From Symbiodinium natans (Eukaryota; Sar; Dinophyceae; Suessiales; Symbiodiniaceae): a stretch of DNA of 22,500 nucleotides. Below are positions 8,332-19,252 of the stretch, in pieces (the stretch's first letter is position 1; each line of letters opens with the position of its first letter). The DNA is taken from NCBI GenBank assembly GCA_905221605.1, contig CAJNDS010000469.1, positions 598,185 to 620,684 of the forward strand. The letters run 5' to 3'. The notes under the pieces are model-generated. The model was not told where the DNA came from. It saw only the letters and a program-made list of their open reading frames with translations, and ran no database searches. Made by a program: the position numbers and the translations under genes.

Positions 8332-9740
8332 GGGGCTTTCAAAATTTTAAGGATTTTAAGGATTTTAAGGATTTTTAAAATTTTAAATGGGCCTGACTCT
8401 TTCCGGAATATATTTTAATTTTATTTCAAAATTTTAAGGATTTTAAGGATTTTAAGGATTTTAAGAAATTTAAAAGGCGTTAAATTCCTTAAAATCCTTA
8501 AAATTTTGAAAGCCCCAACCTTTCAAAATTTTAAGGATTTTAAGGATTTTAAGGATTTTGAAAATTTTAAATGGGCCTGCCTCTGTCCGGAAAATGATTT
8601 AATTTTCTTTCAAAACTTGAAAGGCTTTAAGGATTTTAAGAAATTCAAAAGGCCTTAAATTCCTTAAAATCCTTAAAATTTTGAAAGGCCCGGGCTTTCA
8701 AAATTTTAAGGATTTTAAGGATTTAAGGATTTTTAAAATTTTAAATGGGCCTGCCTCTTTCCGGAAAATAATTTAATTTTCTTTCAAAATTTTAAGGATT
8801 TTAAGGATTTTAAGGATTTTAAGAATTTTAAGAGATTTAAAAGGCGTTAAATTCCTTAAAATCCTTAAAATTTTGAAAGCCCCAACCTTCCAAAATTTTG
8901 AGGATTTTAAGGATTTTAAGGATTTTTAAACTTTTAAATGGGCCTGCCTCTTTCCGGAAAATAGTTTAATTTTCTTTCAAAATCTTAAGGATTTTAAGGA
9001 TTTTAAGAAATTTAAACGGCCTTAAATTCCTTAAAATCCTTAAAATTTTAAAAGGCCCGGGCTTTCAAAATTTTAAGGATTTTAAGGATTTTAAGGATTT
9101 TAAGGATTTTTAAAATTTTAAATGGGCCTGCCTCTTTCCGGAAAATGATTTAATTTTCTTTCAAAATTTTAAGGTTTTTAAGGATTTTAAGGATTTTAAG
9201 AAATTTAAAAGGCCTTAAATTCCTTAAAATCCTTAAAATTTTGAAAGGCCCGGGCTTTCAAAATTTTAAGGATTGTAAGGATTTTGAAAATTTTAAATGG
9301 GCCTGCCTCTTTCCGGAAAATATTTTAATTTTCTTTCAAAATTTTAAGGATTTTAAGGATTTTAAGAACTTTAAAAAGCCTTAAATTCCTTAAAATCCTT
9401 AAAATTTTGAAAGGCCCGGGCTTTCAAACTTTTAAGGGTTTTCAGGATTTTAAGGATTTTGAAAATTTTAAATGGGCCTGCCTCTTTCCGGAAAATAATT
9501 TAATTTTCTTTCAAAATTTTAAGGATTTTAAGAATTTAAAAGGCCTTAAATTCCTTAAAATCCTTAAAATTTTGAAAGGTCCGGGCTTTCAAAATTTTAA
9601 GGGTTTTCAGGATTTTAAGGATTTTTAAAATTTTAAATGGGCCTGACTTTTCCGGAAAATAAATTCATTTTTCCAATAGTTTTACTGAGTTTAATTTTTT
9701 TTATTTTATTTAAATTGGCCTGACCCTTTCCGGAAAATAC
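8326..9740 (-). repeat. A+T-rich satellite, right array in inverse orientation
   Basis: The same satellite unit read on the other strand: GGGCCTGCCTCTTTCCGG landmarks have CCGG at 8403, 8587, 8761, 8954, 9138, 9313, 9488 and 9652, with a partial one at 9730. Spacings are again mostly 175, 184 or 193 bp. The junction with the left array is centred near 8332-8334, so the two arrays form one palindrome. Confidence 0.93.
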
Positions 9741-10090
9741 TTGAATATTAGTTTAAATTTTGATAGATTTTCAGGAAACTAGGGGCATTTCAATATTTGG
9801 AAAGGCCATGAAGTTCCATGGGTACGTTATATTTTTGGATTTTTGTTTGCAATTTTTAGCAAATAAACCATTTAAGTTTTTTTTGCCATTTTCCTGAAAT
9901 TCTGAAAGCCTAGGCCTTACAAGAAAAATAAAAAAACAGCAACAAAAATACTCATTTAAAATATTTAAATGCGCTTCTTAGTCCTTTTAAACAAGAACAT
10001 TTTGTTTTGTTAATTCATAAGGCTTGTAAAAAAAGCCGGGGGTCCGGGGACGAGCGTTAACAAAAGCATTCCCCTTGAATATTTCTTCCG
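9741..10090. other. A+T-rich low-copy DNA
   Basis: Non-repetitive A+T-rich DNA. The start, near 9740-9780, still shows satellite-like words. No supported gene or RNA. Confidence 0.45.
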
Positions 10091-10382
10091 CGAAACTTTT
10101 CTCCCGCGAATTTTGGCGGGAGAAATTCCCGCGAGCTCTCCCTTGAGTTTTCCTGGTTTTCCCGTGGTTTCCCTTTGATGGTTTTTTTGGTTTCCCTTCA
10201 GTTTCCCGTGAGAGTCAAATCTTCCTTTTACTGTTCCCTTGGACTTCCCTTTGAACTTCCCTTGATTTTCCCTCGGATCCCCTTCGAAATTAAAACGTAT
10301 CCCGCGAGAAATCTCGCAAGACTTCAAAAATAAGGGCTTCCTTTTCCCACGGGATTTCCCGCGAAGCAGGCCGTAGGCCCCG
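10091..10382. repeat. Degenerate TTCCCTTG / TTCCCGCG-rich segment
   Basis: Words such as TTTCCC, TTCCCTTG and CCCGCGA recur about every 10-15 bases without a strict period. A minus-strand ATG frame of 178 codons (10010-10546) spans this and part of the neighbouring minisatellite. Its Gly-Lys-rich middle mirrors the DNA repeat, so it is probably not a gene. Confidence 0.5.
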
Positions 10383-10712
10383 AGCTGTGGCTGTAGTCTG
10401 CAGGCCCCCGAGCTCTCTGACTGTAGAGTCTCCAGGCCCCCGGGCTCGCTGTAGTCACCAGGGTCCCGGGCTGTCTGGCTGTAGTCTGCAGGGCCCCGAG
10501 CTCTCTGACTGTAGAGTCTCCAGGCCCGCGGGCTCGCTGTAGTCACCAGGGTCCCGGGCTGTCTGGCTGTAGTCTGCAGGTTCCGAGCTCTCTGACTGTA
10601 GTCTCCAGGCCCCCAATCTCTCTCGCTGTAGTCACCAGGCCTCCGGGCTGTCTGGCTGTAGTCTGCAGGCCCCCGAGCTCTCTGACTGTAGTCTCCAGCC
10701 CCCCGGGCTCTC
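10383..10712. repeat. Minisatellite with a three-part higher-order unit
   Basis: Eleven related 26-32 bp subunits around CTGTAGTC. They fall in three classes: TGGCTGTAGTCTGCAGG (G), TGACTGTAG..TCTCCAGG (S) and CGCTGTAGTCACCAGG (C). They run in order G-S-C-G-S-C-G-S-C-G-S, giving a higher-order unit of about 88 bp. Some S copies have an extra AGAG. The array ends in unique DNA at GCTCTCGTGCTTGC. Confidence 0.9.
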
Positions 10713-10719
10713 GTGCTTG

Positions 10720-10820
10720 CTTGGGTTTATATTGTTTTTTTACTTAATTAGATTGACTTAAGTAATTTAAATAATTTCAAGAATTTAAGTATCGAAATTT
10801 ATTTAAATAATTAAATAACA
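10720..10820. repeat. AATAATTTAAAT-type A+T-rich repeat
   Basis: Irregular (AATTTAAAT)-like DNA leading into the palindromic elements. No gene. Confidence 0.6.
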
Positions 10821-11167
10821 TAAATATGACGGGCAGGTTTCGGATTTAAATTACTTAAGTTATTTAATTCGGCCTGGAATTAAATAATGTGAATAATTTG
10901 TAAATAATATCAACAATTTACATAATTTAAATAATTGAAATAGTTTAAATAATTTAAACCCTAAACCCTAAACCCTAAACCCTAAACCCTAATTTTAAAT
11001 AATTTCAATAATTTAAATCCGAAAAGGGGGGGACCACCCCCCCCTGCCCCCTAAGACTTAAATAATTCAAATAACTTAAATCCGAAACCTCCCCGTCTTA
11101 TTTACACTTTTTAAATTATTTAATTCTGGGGAGGGGGGGTGGTCCCCCCCCCCTTTCGGATTTAAAT
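10821..11167. repeat. Palindromic A+T-rich element, copy 1
   Basis: Inverted termini near 10821-10851 and 11073-11104 (core GACGGGCAGGTTTCGGATTT, one or two differences). A second inverted pair at 11012-11051 and 11128-11167 carries TTTAAATCCGAAA and G/C runs. The pairs interleave. A five-unit telomere tract sits inside this copy at about 10956-10992. No ORF. Confidence 0.8.
10956..10992 (-). repeat. Telomere tract inside A+T-rich element
   Basis: Five CCCTAAA units flanked on both sides by AATTTAAA-type sequence. The corresponding place in copy 2 has no telomere repeat. Confidence 0.93.
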
Positions 11168-11230
11168 CATTTTTCATTATTTAAACTATTTAAATTCTTT
11201 AAATCGCCTGGGAATCAAATAATTTAAATT

Positions 11231-11545
11231 TGAATATGACGGGCAGGTTTCGGATTTAAAATATTTAAATTATCTAATTCGGCCGGGATTTAAATAATTT
11301 AAATAATTTAAACAATTATTTAAGGCTTCGAACGGATTTAAATTATTTACATAATTTCAATAATTTCAATAATTTCAATAATTTCAATAATTTAAATCCG
11401 AAAAGGGGGGGGGGCCACCCGCTGCCCCCTAAGGATTAAACAATTTAAATAATTTAAATCCGAAACCTCCCCGTCTTATTTAAATTATTTAATTATTTAA
11501 TTCTGGGGAGGGGGGGTGGTCCCCCCCCCCCTTTCGGATTTAAAT
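11231..11545. repeat. Palindromic A+T-rich element, copy 2
   Basis: Same arrangement as copy 1: GACGGGCAGGTTTCGGATTT at 11238-11257, inverse near 11457-11483, and the G/C pair at 11391-11429 and 11504-11544. Offsets from copy 1 are 376-410 bp because of internal indels, including absence of the telomere tract. Confidence 0.8.
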
Positions 11546-11599
11546 TTTTAAAATTATTAGATTGTTTAAAATATTTGAATTATTTAAATTATGGCACGG

Positions 11600-12000
11600 C
11601 TCTACTGACACATATTCCGCGGAAAGATTGTCATGTTTTTGGTGAAATTTACGAACACTTACCCCCCGATAAGCAAGATCTTGGCGCCGCTCCGCGTACT
11701 CAGCCTTTAAGAGTTTAAGGGGGTTTCAAATTCAGGGATACTTATATTTGCTCCTTTAAACTTACGAACACTTACCCCCCGATAAGCAAGACTTGGAACC
11801 TGCAGACAACAACAAACAGGTCTGTCGCAAAACCGCGACCATTGATACATACCCCCTGTAACGGGGTATGTCGCGTATGTGGGCCGCGGCCCGGTTACAA
11901 GCAATTAATATTGGCACGCGGCCATTTGTTTGCAAGAAACAGGGGTCTGCGTACCGCAGCAAAACATAAACACATGATGACGATGCGAACAACTGACTAG
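11600..12000. other. Low-copy segment with direct repeat and hairpins
   Basis: Contains a 30-bp direct repeat (11649-11678 and 11762-11791). It also has a perfect 9-bp stem with 7-base loop at 11847-11871, a 5-bp stem at 11824-11839 and the 12-bp palindrome GGGCCGCGGCCC at 11881-11892. Short open frames on the minus strand are not recognised. Confidence 0.6.
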
Positions 12001-12095
12001 ATGATGAAGATGATGAGGATGAACAAGATCAAGGAACTGATGAAGATGATGAAGATGATGAAGATGATGATGCTGCTGGGAAAGCTTTATGCAAT
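12001..12095 (+). repeat. (GATGAA)n-like microsatellite
   Basis: GATGAA/GATGAT hexamers. A 103-codon frame beginning here would start with a Met/Lys-rich repeat and run into the segmental duplication, so it is likely not coding. Confidence 0.8.
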
Positions 12096-12693
12096 TGATG
12101 CAGTGAAGTTATGCCAGTACAATGAAAGGACTCATGCAGATGAAGAGTGTGATGACAATGATGATAGAGCTTTGCGCTTTATTTTGTCACCCCGTCTCCT
12201 TGCTTCCTGTCTCTTCTCTTCTTTCCAGTACCCTTCCAGAAAAATGGCATCCTTGTTCTCTCGCCTCTCTCACTTCCCTTTCCCTTCTCTCTTTCTGTTA
12301 CTTTTTGACTGATGAACAACAAGAAAGGAACTTGCAGGATAAAACAGTGGCAGGGTAAGCAGAGGTTGCGCGTGGACCTTGCCGTACTTCATCATATCCC
12401 TCTTCTCGGCCTATCTCTTCTGCTCCTTTCCTTACTCTTCTCCTTTTCATAATTATTCCTCTTTAGTTGTTCTTATCTGGAAAAGAAAGAGGGAAGGGAG
12501 AGATAAGGGAGGGAGGATAGATAAAGAAGAGCGCCATCTTCTCTGCGCCTTGTTTTGTATCTCCCTCTTCTCTATTCATCTCTCTTCTATTCTTTTCTTT
12601 GCTGTTCTATTGAAATTGGATTCCCTGTATCTCTCCTCTGTCCTTCTCTCTCGCTCCTCTTCTCCTGTTCCCCTAAACGATTGCTCTTTACAG

Positions 12694-12930
12694 ATAGGTG
12701 CCCTCCCTCCTCTTCAGGAAATCTCTTTTCGCTTATTTTGCTTTTTGAAGCGAATAAAACAACGGATAAGAGAGGAAAGGGAATGACTAAGTAAAGACAG
12801 GAGCTCTTCAATAGGTGCCCTCCCTCCTCTTCAGGAAATCTCTTTTCCCTTATTTTGCTTTTTGAAGCGAAGAAAACAACAGATAAGAAGAGAGGAAAGG
12901 GAATGACTAAGTAAAGAGAGGAGCTCTTCA
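12694..12930 (+). repeat. 117-bp tandem duplication in copy A
   Basis: Two units begin at ATAGGTGCCCTCC (12694 and 12811). Each contains GGAAATCTCTTTTC, TTTTGCTTTTTGAAGCG and GGAGCTCTTCAAT. The same pair is at 16669 and 16786 in copy B. Confidence 0.92.
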
Positions 12931-12968
12931 ATTTCCCTCCCTATATCTGATGTTACTTTTCCTTCTTG

Positions 12969-13435
12969 GGCGGTGCCCTTCTTTCTCCCTTGAAGATGCA
13001 GAAAACGATCAGGAAGGACACCCGTTCCATCGCCCATATATAGACAGAGATAAATCATGAGCATCAGCTGGGTTTGCTGCCGATCCAAAATGGGCGTCCC
13101 CTTTAATCGCTTTCTGTGTCTTGAAACGAGCAAAAGGGGCACCCTTACTAAGTGTTTTCTTTTGGTGTCCCTTTTCTTCGCTTGAAGATGCAGAAAACGA
13201 TCCAAAAAGGACACCCGTTCCATCGCCCATATATGGGGAGAGAGATAAATCATGAGCATCAGCTGGGTTGGCTGCCAATCCAAAATGGGCGCCCCTTTTA
13301 ATCGCTTGCTGTGTCTTCAAACGAGCAAAAGGGACACCCTAAGTGTTTTCTTGCGGTGTCCCTTTTCTTCGCTTGAAGATGCAGAAAACGATCTAAAAGG
13401 ACACCTGTTCCATCGCCCATATATAGGGAGAGAGA

Positions 13436-13531
<96 letters not shown>

Positions 13532-13702
13532 TCATGAGCATCAGCTGGGTTGGCTGCCAATCCAAAACGAGCGTCCCTTTTGATCGCTTTCTGTGTCTTC
13601 AAACGAGCAAAAGGGACACCCTAAGTGCTTTCTTGTGGGGTGTCCCTTTTCCTCGCTTGAAGATGCAGAAAACGATCAAAAAGGACACCCATTCCATCGC
13701 CC

Positions 13703-13745
<43 letters not shown>

Positions 13746-13915
13746 CATGAGCATCAGCTGGGTTGGCTGCCAATCCAAAATGGACGTCCCTTTTAATCGC
13801 TTTCTGTGTCTTCAAACGAGCAAAAGGGACACCCTAAGTGCTTTCTTGTGGGGTGTCCCTTTTCCTCGCTTGAAGATGCAGAAAACGATCAAAAAGGACA
13901 CACATTCCATCGCCC

Positions 13916-13974
<59 letters not shown>

Positions 13975-14365
13975 ATCATGAGCATCAGCTGGGTTGGCTG
14001 CCAATCCAAAATGGACGTCCCTTGTAATCGCTTTCTGTGTCTTCAAACGAGCAAAAGGGACACCCTAAGTGCTTTCTTGTGGGGTGTCCCTTTTCCTCGC
14101 TTGAAGATGCAGAAAACGATCAAAAAGGGCACCCATTCCATCGCCCATATATAGAGAGAGAGAGAGAGAGAGAAAAAAAAAATCATGAGCATCAGCTGGG
14201 TTGGCTGCCAATCCAAAATGGACGTCCCTTTTAATCGCTTTCTGTGTCTTCAAACGAACAAAAGAAAACACTTAGGTTCCTCACTTGAAGATGCAGGAAA
14301 CGGCCCAACAAGGACACCCGTTCCATCGCCCATATATGGAGAGAGAGAGAGGGCGAAAGGAAAAA
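12969..14365 (+). repeat. Tandem hairpin array with (GA)n linkers, copy A
   Basis: The unit landmark ATGAGCATCAGCTGGG occurs at 13057, 13252, 13534, 13747, 13978, 14185 and 14369; spacings are 195, 282, 213, 231, 207 and 184 bp. Five units contain a long inverted repeat. In the 13747 unit the arms are 13779-13834 and 13851-13906 with a 16-base loop. Arms match at about 86% overall, with a perfect innermost 13 bp (AAAAGGGACACCC). After each hairpin comes CATCGCCCATA, then (GA)n of very different lengths. The array starts with an isolated right arm (12969-13022), and the 14185 unit is truncated in its stem. Confidence 0.92.
13429..13531 (+). repeat. (GA)n microsatellite
   Basis: About 100 bp of GA dinucleotide with a few interruptions, the longest GA linker in copy A. 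Arg-Glu or Ser-Leu frames through it are artefacts. Confidence 0.97.
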
Positions 14366-14703
14366 ATCATGAGCATCAGCTGGGTTTGCTTACATGTTCA
14401 TTGTTATTCCTTTTGTTTTTCCTAACGGAAATGAACAAGAGAAGAGAAAAATAAGAACCAGAGGAAAGATGAAAACGAGCACCATCTTCTCTTTGCCTGA
14501 TTTTGCATTTCGCCTGTCCTCATTTCTCTTCCATTCTTTTCATTGCTCTTCCATTTAGAGTTGCATTCCTGTTGATCTCTCCTCTCTCCTTTCTCTCTCC
14601 CTTCTCTTCTCTTGTTCTCCTTTAAATCTCAAAAACACCACAAAAGGAAGCTTCTTTTCCTTGTTGAATGAAGAATGAAAAAAGAAGAAAAGAGATAGGG
14701 AAA

Positions 14704-14835
14704 GAAATTGAAGAGCTCCACTGCCTATTGGTTCATTCCATTTCCTCTCTTTCTATGTGTTGTTTTCCTTGTCGTTTCAGAAAGCAAGCAAAATAAGGGC
14801 AAGGGGGCTTCCTGAAGAGGAGAGAGGGCACCTAT
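14704..14835 (-). repeat. Inverted, diverged copy of the 117-bp unit
   Basis: Read on the minus strand, this segment aligns with the 12811-12935 unit: ATAGGTGCCCTC, CTCTTCAGGAA, CTTATTTTGCTT, GGAAATGGAATGA and GGAGCTCTTCAATTTC in the same order. By-eye identity is about 80%. It lies just outside copy A. Confidence 0.8.
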
Positions 14836-14879
14836 CTGCGAAGAGGTCTTGTCCTTTTTAAGAATAGAGGGAAAAGGGA

Positions 14880-15560
14880 ACAAGGAAGGGAGAGATGATA
14901 GACAAAGAAGAGTGCCATCTTCTTTGCGCCTTGTTGTGTTCCTCCGTCTCCTTGTTTCTTGTCTCCTCTCTTCTGTTCAGTACCCTTCCAGAAAATTAAA
15001 ATGGCCTCTTTGTTGTCTCTCCTCTCTCACTTCCCTTATGTTCGACGGTTGTCTCGTCTCGCTTCTATGGATAATAGCCTAGGAGTATTTAAGAGGAAAT
15101 GAAGGGCATCACAAAGAAAAGCCCAAGAACGGTATGATAAAAAGAAAGTGCGGAAGGTTTTTTTTTAGAAGCAGAGGGTGACTCCTTGCGCTTGGACCTT
15201 GCCGTACTTCATCATGTCCCTCTTCTCGGCCTATCTCTTCTGCTCTTTTCCTTACTCTTCTCCTTTTTCATAAACTCTTCCTCTTTAGTTGTTCTTATTT
15301 CGAAAAGAAAGAGGGAAGGGAGAGATAAGGGAGATAGGATAGATAAAGAAGAGTGCCATCTTCTCAGCGCCTCGTTTTGTCTCTCCATCTTCTCTATTCA
15401 TCTCTCTTCTATTCTTTTCTTTGCCATTCCATTGAAATTGGATTCCTGTTATCTCTCCCCTCTCCTTCTCTCTCGCTCCTCTTCTCCTGTTCCCCTCTAA
15501 ATGACAAAAACACAAGAAAGGAAGAACAAGAGGGGCATGTGTTGCAATAAAGCAGGAAGG
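14880..15560 (+). repeat. Diverged third fragment of the duplicated block
   Basis: The part at 14908-15035 resembles 12170-12290 (GTACCCTTCCAGAAAA, CTCTCTCACTTCCCTT). The part at 15185-15495 closely follows 12367-12675 (GGACCTTGCCGTACTTCATC, CTCGGCCTATCTCTTCTGCT, TTGAAATTGGATTCC). The two parts are split by about 120 bp of unrelated DNA (15060-15180). It is more diverged than A and B are from each other, so it is an older copy. Confidence 0.85.
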
Positions 15561-15656
15561 GAATTGAAGAGCTCCTCTCGCTACTTTCTCATGCCCTTTC
15601 CTTTCTATCTACCACAATCTACCACACCAAAACACGACTCTCAGCTTCCAAATATA

Positions 15657-15965
15657 CTTCATCATGGGGAGAAGGGACATACTTCATCACAGACTTGGCC
15701 CACAGGGAGAGGGGATATACTTCATCACGCTGCTGGGGGGCTGGATCACAAACATGGCCCACGGGGCGAGGGGACATACTTCAGCCACAAAGAGAGGGAA
15801 CCTACTTCATCACGCTGGTGGGATGCTGGATCACAGACCTGGCCTACGGGGAGAGGGGACATGCTTCATCACAAATTTGGCCCACGGGGAGAGGGGACAT
15901 ACTTCATCACAAATGTGGCCCGCGGGGAGAAGGGACATACTTCATCACAGACTTGGCTCACAGGA
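15657..15965 (+). repeat. 38-bp minisatellite
   Basis: About seven units of the form CTTCATCACAGACTTGGCCC followed by ACGGGGAGAGGGGACATA. The right part has nearly perfect 38-bp units; the middle units are expanded by CTGGTGGGATGCTGG-type inserts. The 38-bp period shifts frame each time, so three overlapping frames stay open (up to 196 codons) without implying a gene. Confidence 0.9.
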
Positions 15966-16142
15966 GGCGCCAAAATAATCTAAATAATCTAATTATTCAA
16001 ATCCATTGGTTCCTCTGGAAACCCAACCATTTAAATAATTTACAGAATTTAATTATTCAAATACCTGGATTTAAATGTTTTAGTTCTGGGGCGTCCCATC
16101 AAAAGGGAATAGGGAGAGACAAGGGAGAGATTATATATAGAT
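15966..16142. other. A+T-rich junction segment
   Basis: AAATAATTTA-type sequence resembling the 10.7-11.5 kb region, inserted between the minisatellite and segmental copy B. No gene. Confidence 0.5.
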
Positions 16143-16668
16143 CTTTGCGCTTTATTTTGTCACTCCGTCTCCTTGCTTCCTGTCTCTTCTCTTCTTTCCA
16201 GTACCCTTCCAGAAAAATGGCATCCTTGTTCTCTCGCCTCTCTCACTTCCCTTTCCCTTCTCTCTTTCTGTTACTTCTTGACTGATGAACAACAAGAAAG
16301 AAACTTGCAGGATAAAACAGTGGCAGGGTAAGCAGAGGTTGCGCGTGGACCTTGCCGTACTTCATCATATCCCTCTTCTCGGCCTATCTCTTCTGCTCCT
16401 TTCCTTACTCTTCTCCTTTTCATAATTATTCCTCGTTAGTTGTTCTTATCTGGAAAAGAAAGAGGGAAGGGAGAGATAAGGGAGGGAGGATAGATAAAGA
16501 AGAGTGCCGTCTTCTCTGCGCCTTGTTTTGTCTCTCCCTCTTCTCTATTCATCTCTCTTCGATTCTTTTCTTTGCTGTTCTATTGAAATTGGATTCCCTG
16601 TATCTCTCCTCTGTCCTTCTCTCTCTCTCCTCTTCTCCTGTTCCCCTCTAAACGATTGCTCTTTACAG

Positions 16669-16906
16669 ATAGGTGCCCTCCCTCCTCTTCAGGAAATCTC
16701 TTTTCGCTTATTTTGCTTTTTGAAGCGAATAAAACAACGGATAAGAGAGGAAAGGGAATGACTAAGTAAAGACAGGAGCTCTTCAATAGGTGCCCTCCCT
16801 CCTCTTCAGGAAATCTCTTTTCCCTTATTTTGCTTTTTGAAGCGAAGAAAACAACAGATAAGAAGAGAAGAAAGGGAATGACTAAGTAAAGAGAGGAGCT
16901 CTTCAA
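16669..16906 (+). repeat. 117-bp tandem duplication in copy B
   Basis: Counterpart of the 12694-12930 pair, with units at 16669 and 16786. The pair therefore predates the segmental duplication. Confidence 0.92.
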
Positions 16907-16944
16907 TTTCCCTCCCTATATCTGATGTTACTTTTCCTTCTTGG

Positions 16945-18400
<1,456 letters not shown>

Positions 18401-18675
18401 TCATGAGCATCAGCTGGGTTTGCTTACATGTTCATTGTTATTCCTTTTGTTTTTTCTAACGGAAATGAACAAGAGAAGAGAAAAATAAGAACCAGAGGAA
18501 AGATGAAAACGAGCACCATCTTCTCTTTGCCTGATTTTTGCATTTCGCCTGTCCTCATTTCTCTTCCATTCTTTTCATTGCTCTTCCATTTAGAGTTGCA
18601 TTCCTGTTGATCTCTCCTCTCTCCTTTCTCTCTCCCTTCTCTTCTCTTGTTCTCCTTTAAATCTCAAAAACACAC

Positions 18676-19252
18676 AGTGAGGAAGACAAGCTTCGAGGCG
18701 CTGGAGCCGTGCCGTTTTCAGGCATCGGCTTGGTCAACGAGTTGCTATTTGTTGTCCGCAAAGTTAGTGTCTTAAGATTGTTCACCGATTGTTGTATGAT
18801 GGTCACTGATTATCCGAGAAGTTTTCGCGGGTCTTTTGCAATGGGTGCTGTCGTTGCTTTTTTTTTGTTGGCTCCTTCTCGGCGGGGCAGTGGCTTCTGC
18901 GGTCATGGGAGTGTCCGTGGCGGAGGTGGACTGTAGCGGGTTGTGCGGCTGCATGATTCCAATGCTTGCGGTAAAGGCAGTGATTTTCTGCGGGGGTGTT
19001 TTCTGCACGAGACGGTTCAGGGCACTGCAGGACTCGCGTCCACTTCAGTTTGTGAAGAAGAGTACGAAGTTCGACAGATTGTCGAACCGACATCTGTACG
19101 CGTTGAATGATAATGTAGATGTCTTGAAAGAGTTAGGGCATCTTCATGAGAAGAAGCCTCTTTCAGTAGCAGTGATCTTTGTCGACGCACACCAAGCAAC
19201 AATTGTGCACGACAGCTGGCGAGACTTGGCGTCGGCCGCAGCAGTTTCCCGA
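18676..19252 (+). pseudogene. Duplicated ORF region, copy 1 (frameshifted)
   Basis: First unit of a two-copy tandem repeat (offset 576 bp, over 90% identical by eye). The frame matching copy 2 is open up to a T run near 18858-18866. There it has nine T and one more base than copy 2, and the similarity continues in another frame (18836-19351). The predicted product would have a hydrophobic segment, a CSGLCGC cluster and a basic C-terminal half. Upstream of the first ATG pair the frame is open but without ATG. I recognise no family. It may be a broken gene or never coding. Confidence 0.4.

Larger units (their letters stand above)
12170..14638 (+). repeat. Segmental duplication, copy A
   Basis: A 2.47-kb block that matches 16143-18673 almost base for base outside the GA tracts. 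Both boundaries are sharp: CTTTGCGCTTT at the left, AAAAACAC at the right. In order it holds a pyrimidine-rich segment (12170-12690), two 117-bp tandem units (12694-12930), the hairpin/GA array (12969-14365) and a tail (14369-14638). No intron-exon structure or recognisable protein is visible. Confidence 0.93.

Noticed and set aside
9407-9628. A 73-codon frame rich in Phe-Lys-Asp-Phe
   Set aside because: It is a translation of the AAGGATTTT satellite subrepeat.
10010-10546. A 178-codon minus-strand frame with Gly-Lys repeats
   Set aside because: The amino-acid pattern mirrors the underlying TTCCCTTG-like DNA repeat and the CTGTAGTC minisatellite. No homology is recognised.
11824-11892. A tRNA-Tyr-like anticodon arm (5-bp stem, loop CTGTAAC with GTA at the anticodon position)
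   Set aside because: No matching D arm, T arm with TTC, or acceptor stem can be drawn around it, and the stem extends to 9 bp.
12831-13283. A 150-codon minus-strand frame also found at 16806-17258
   Set aside because: Equal length in A and B follows from recent duplication. The frame runs through hairpin arms and the 117-bp repeats, with no recognisable domain.
13534-14154. A 206-codon plus-strand frame across three hairpin units
   Set aside because: It stays open because two consecutive unit spacings (213 and 231 bp) happen to be multiples of three. In copy B the spacings are not, and the frame contains long Arg-Glu runs from (GA)n.
15501-16285. Three overlapping long frames in the 38-bp minisatellite
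   Set aside because: A period not divisible by three makes all three frames equivalent, so openness in one implies openness in all.
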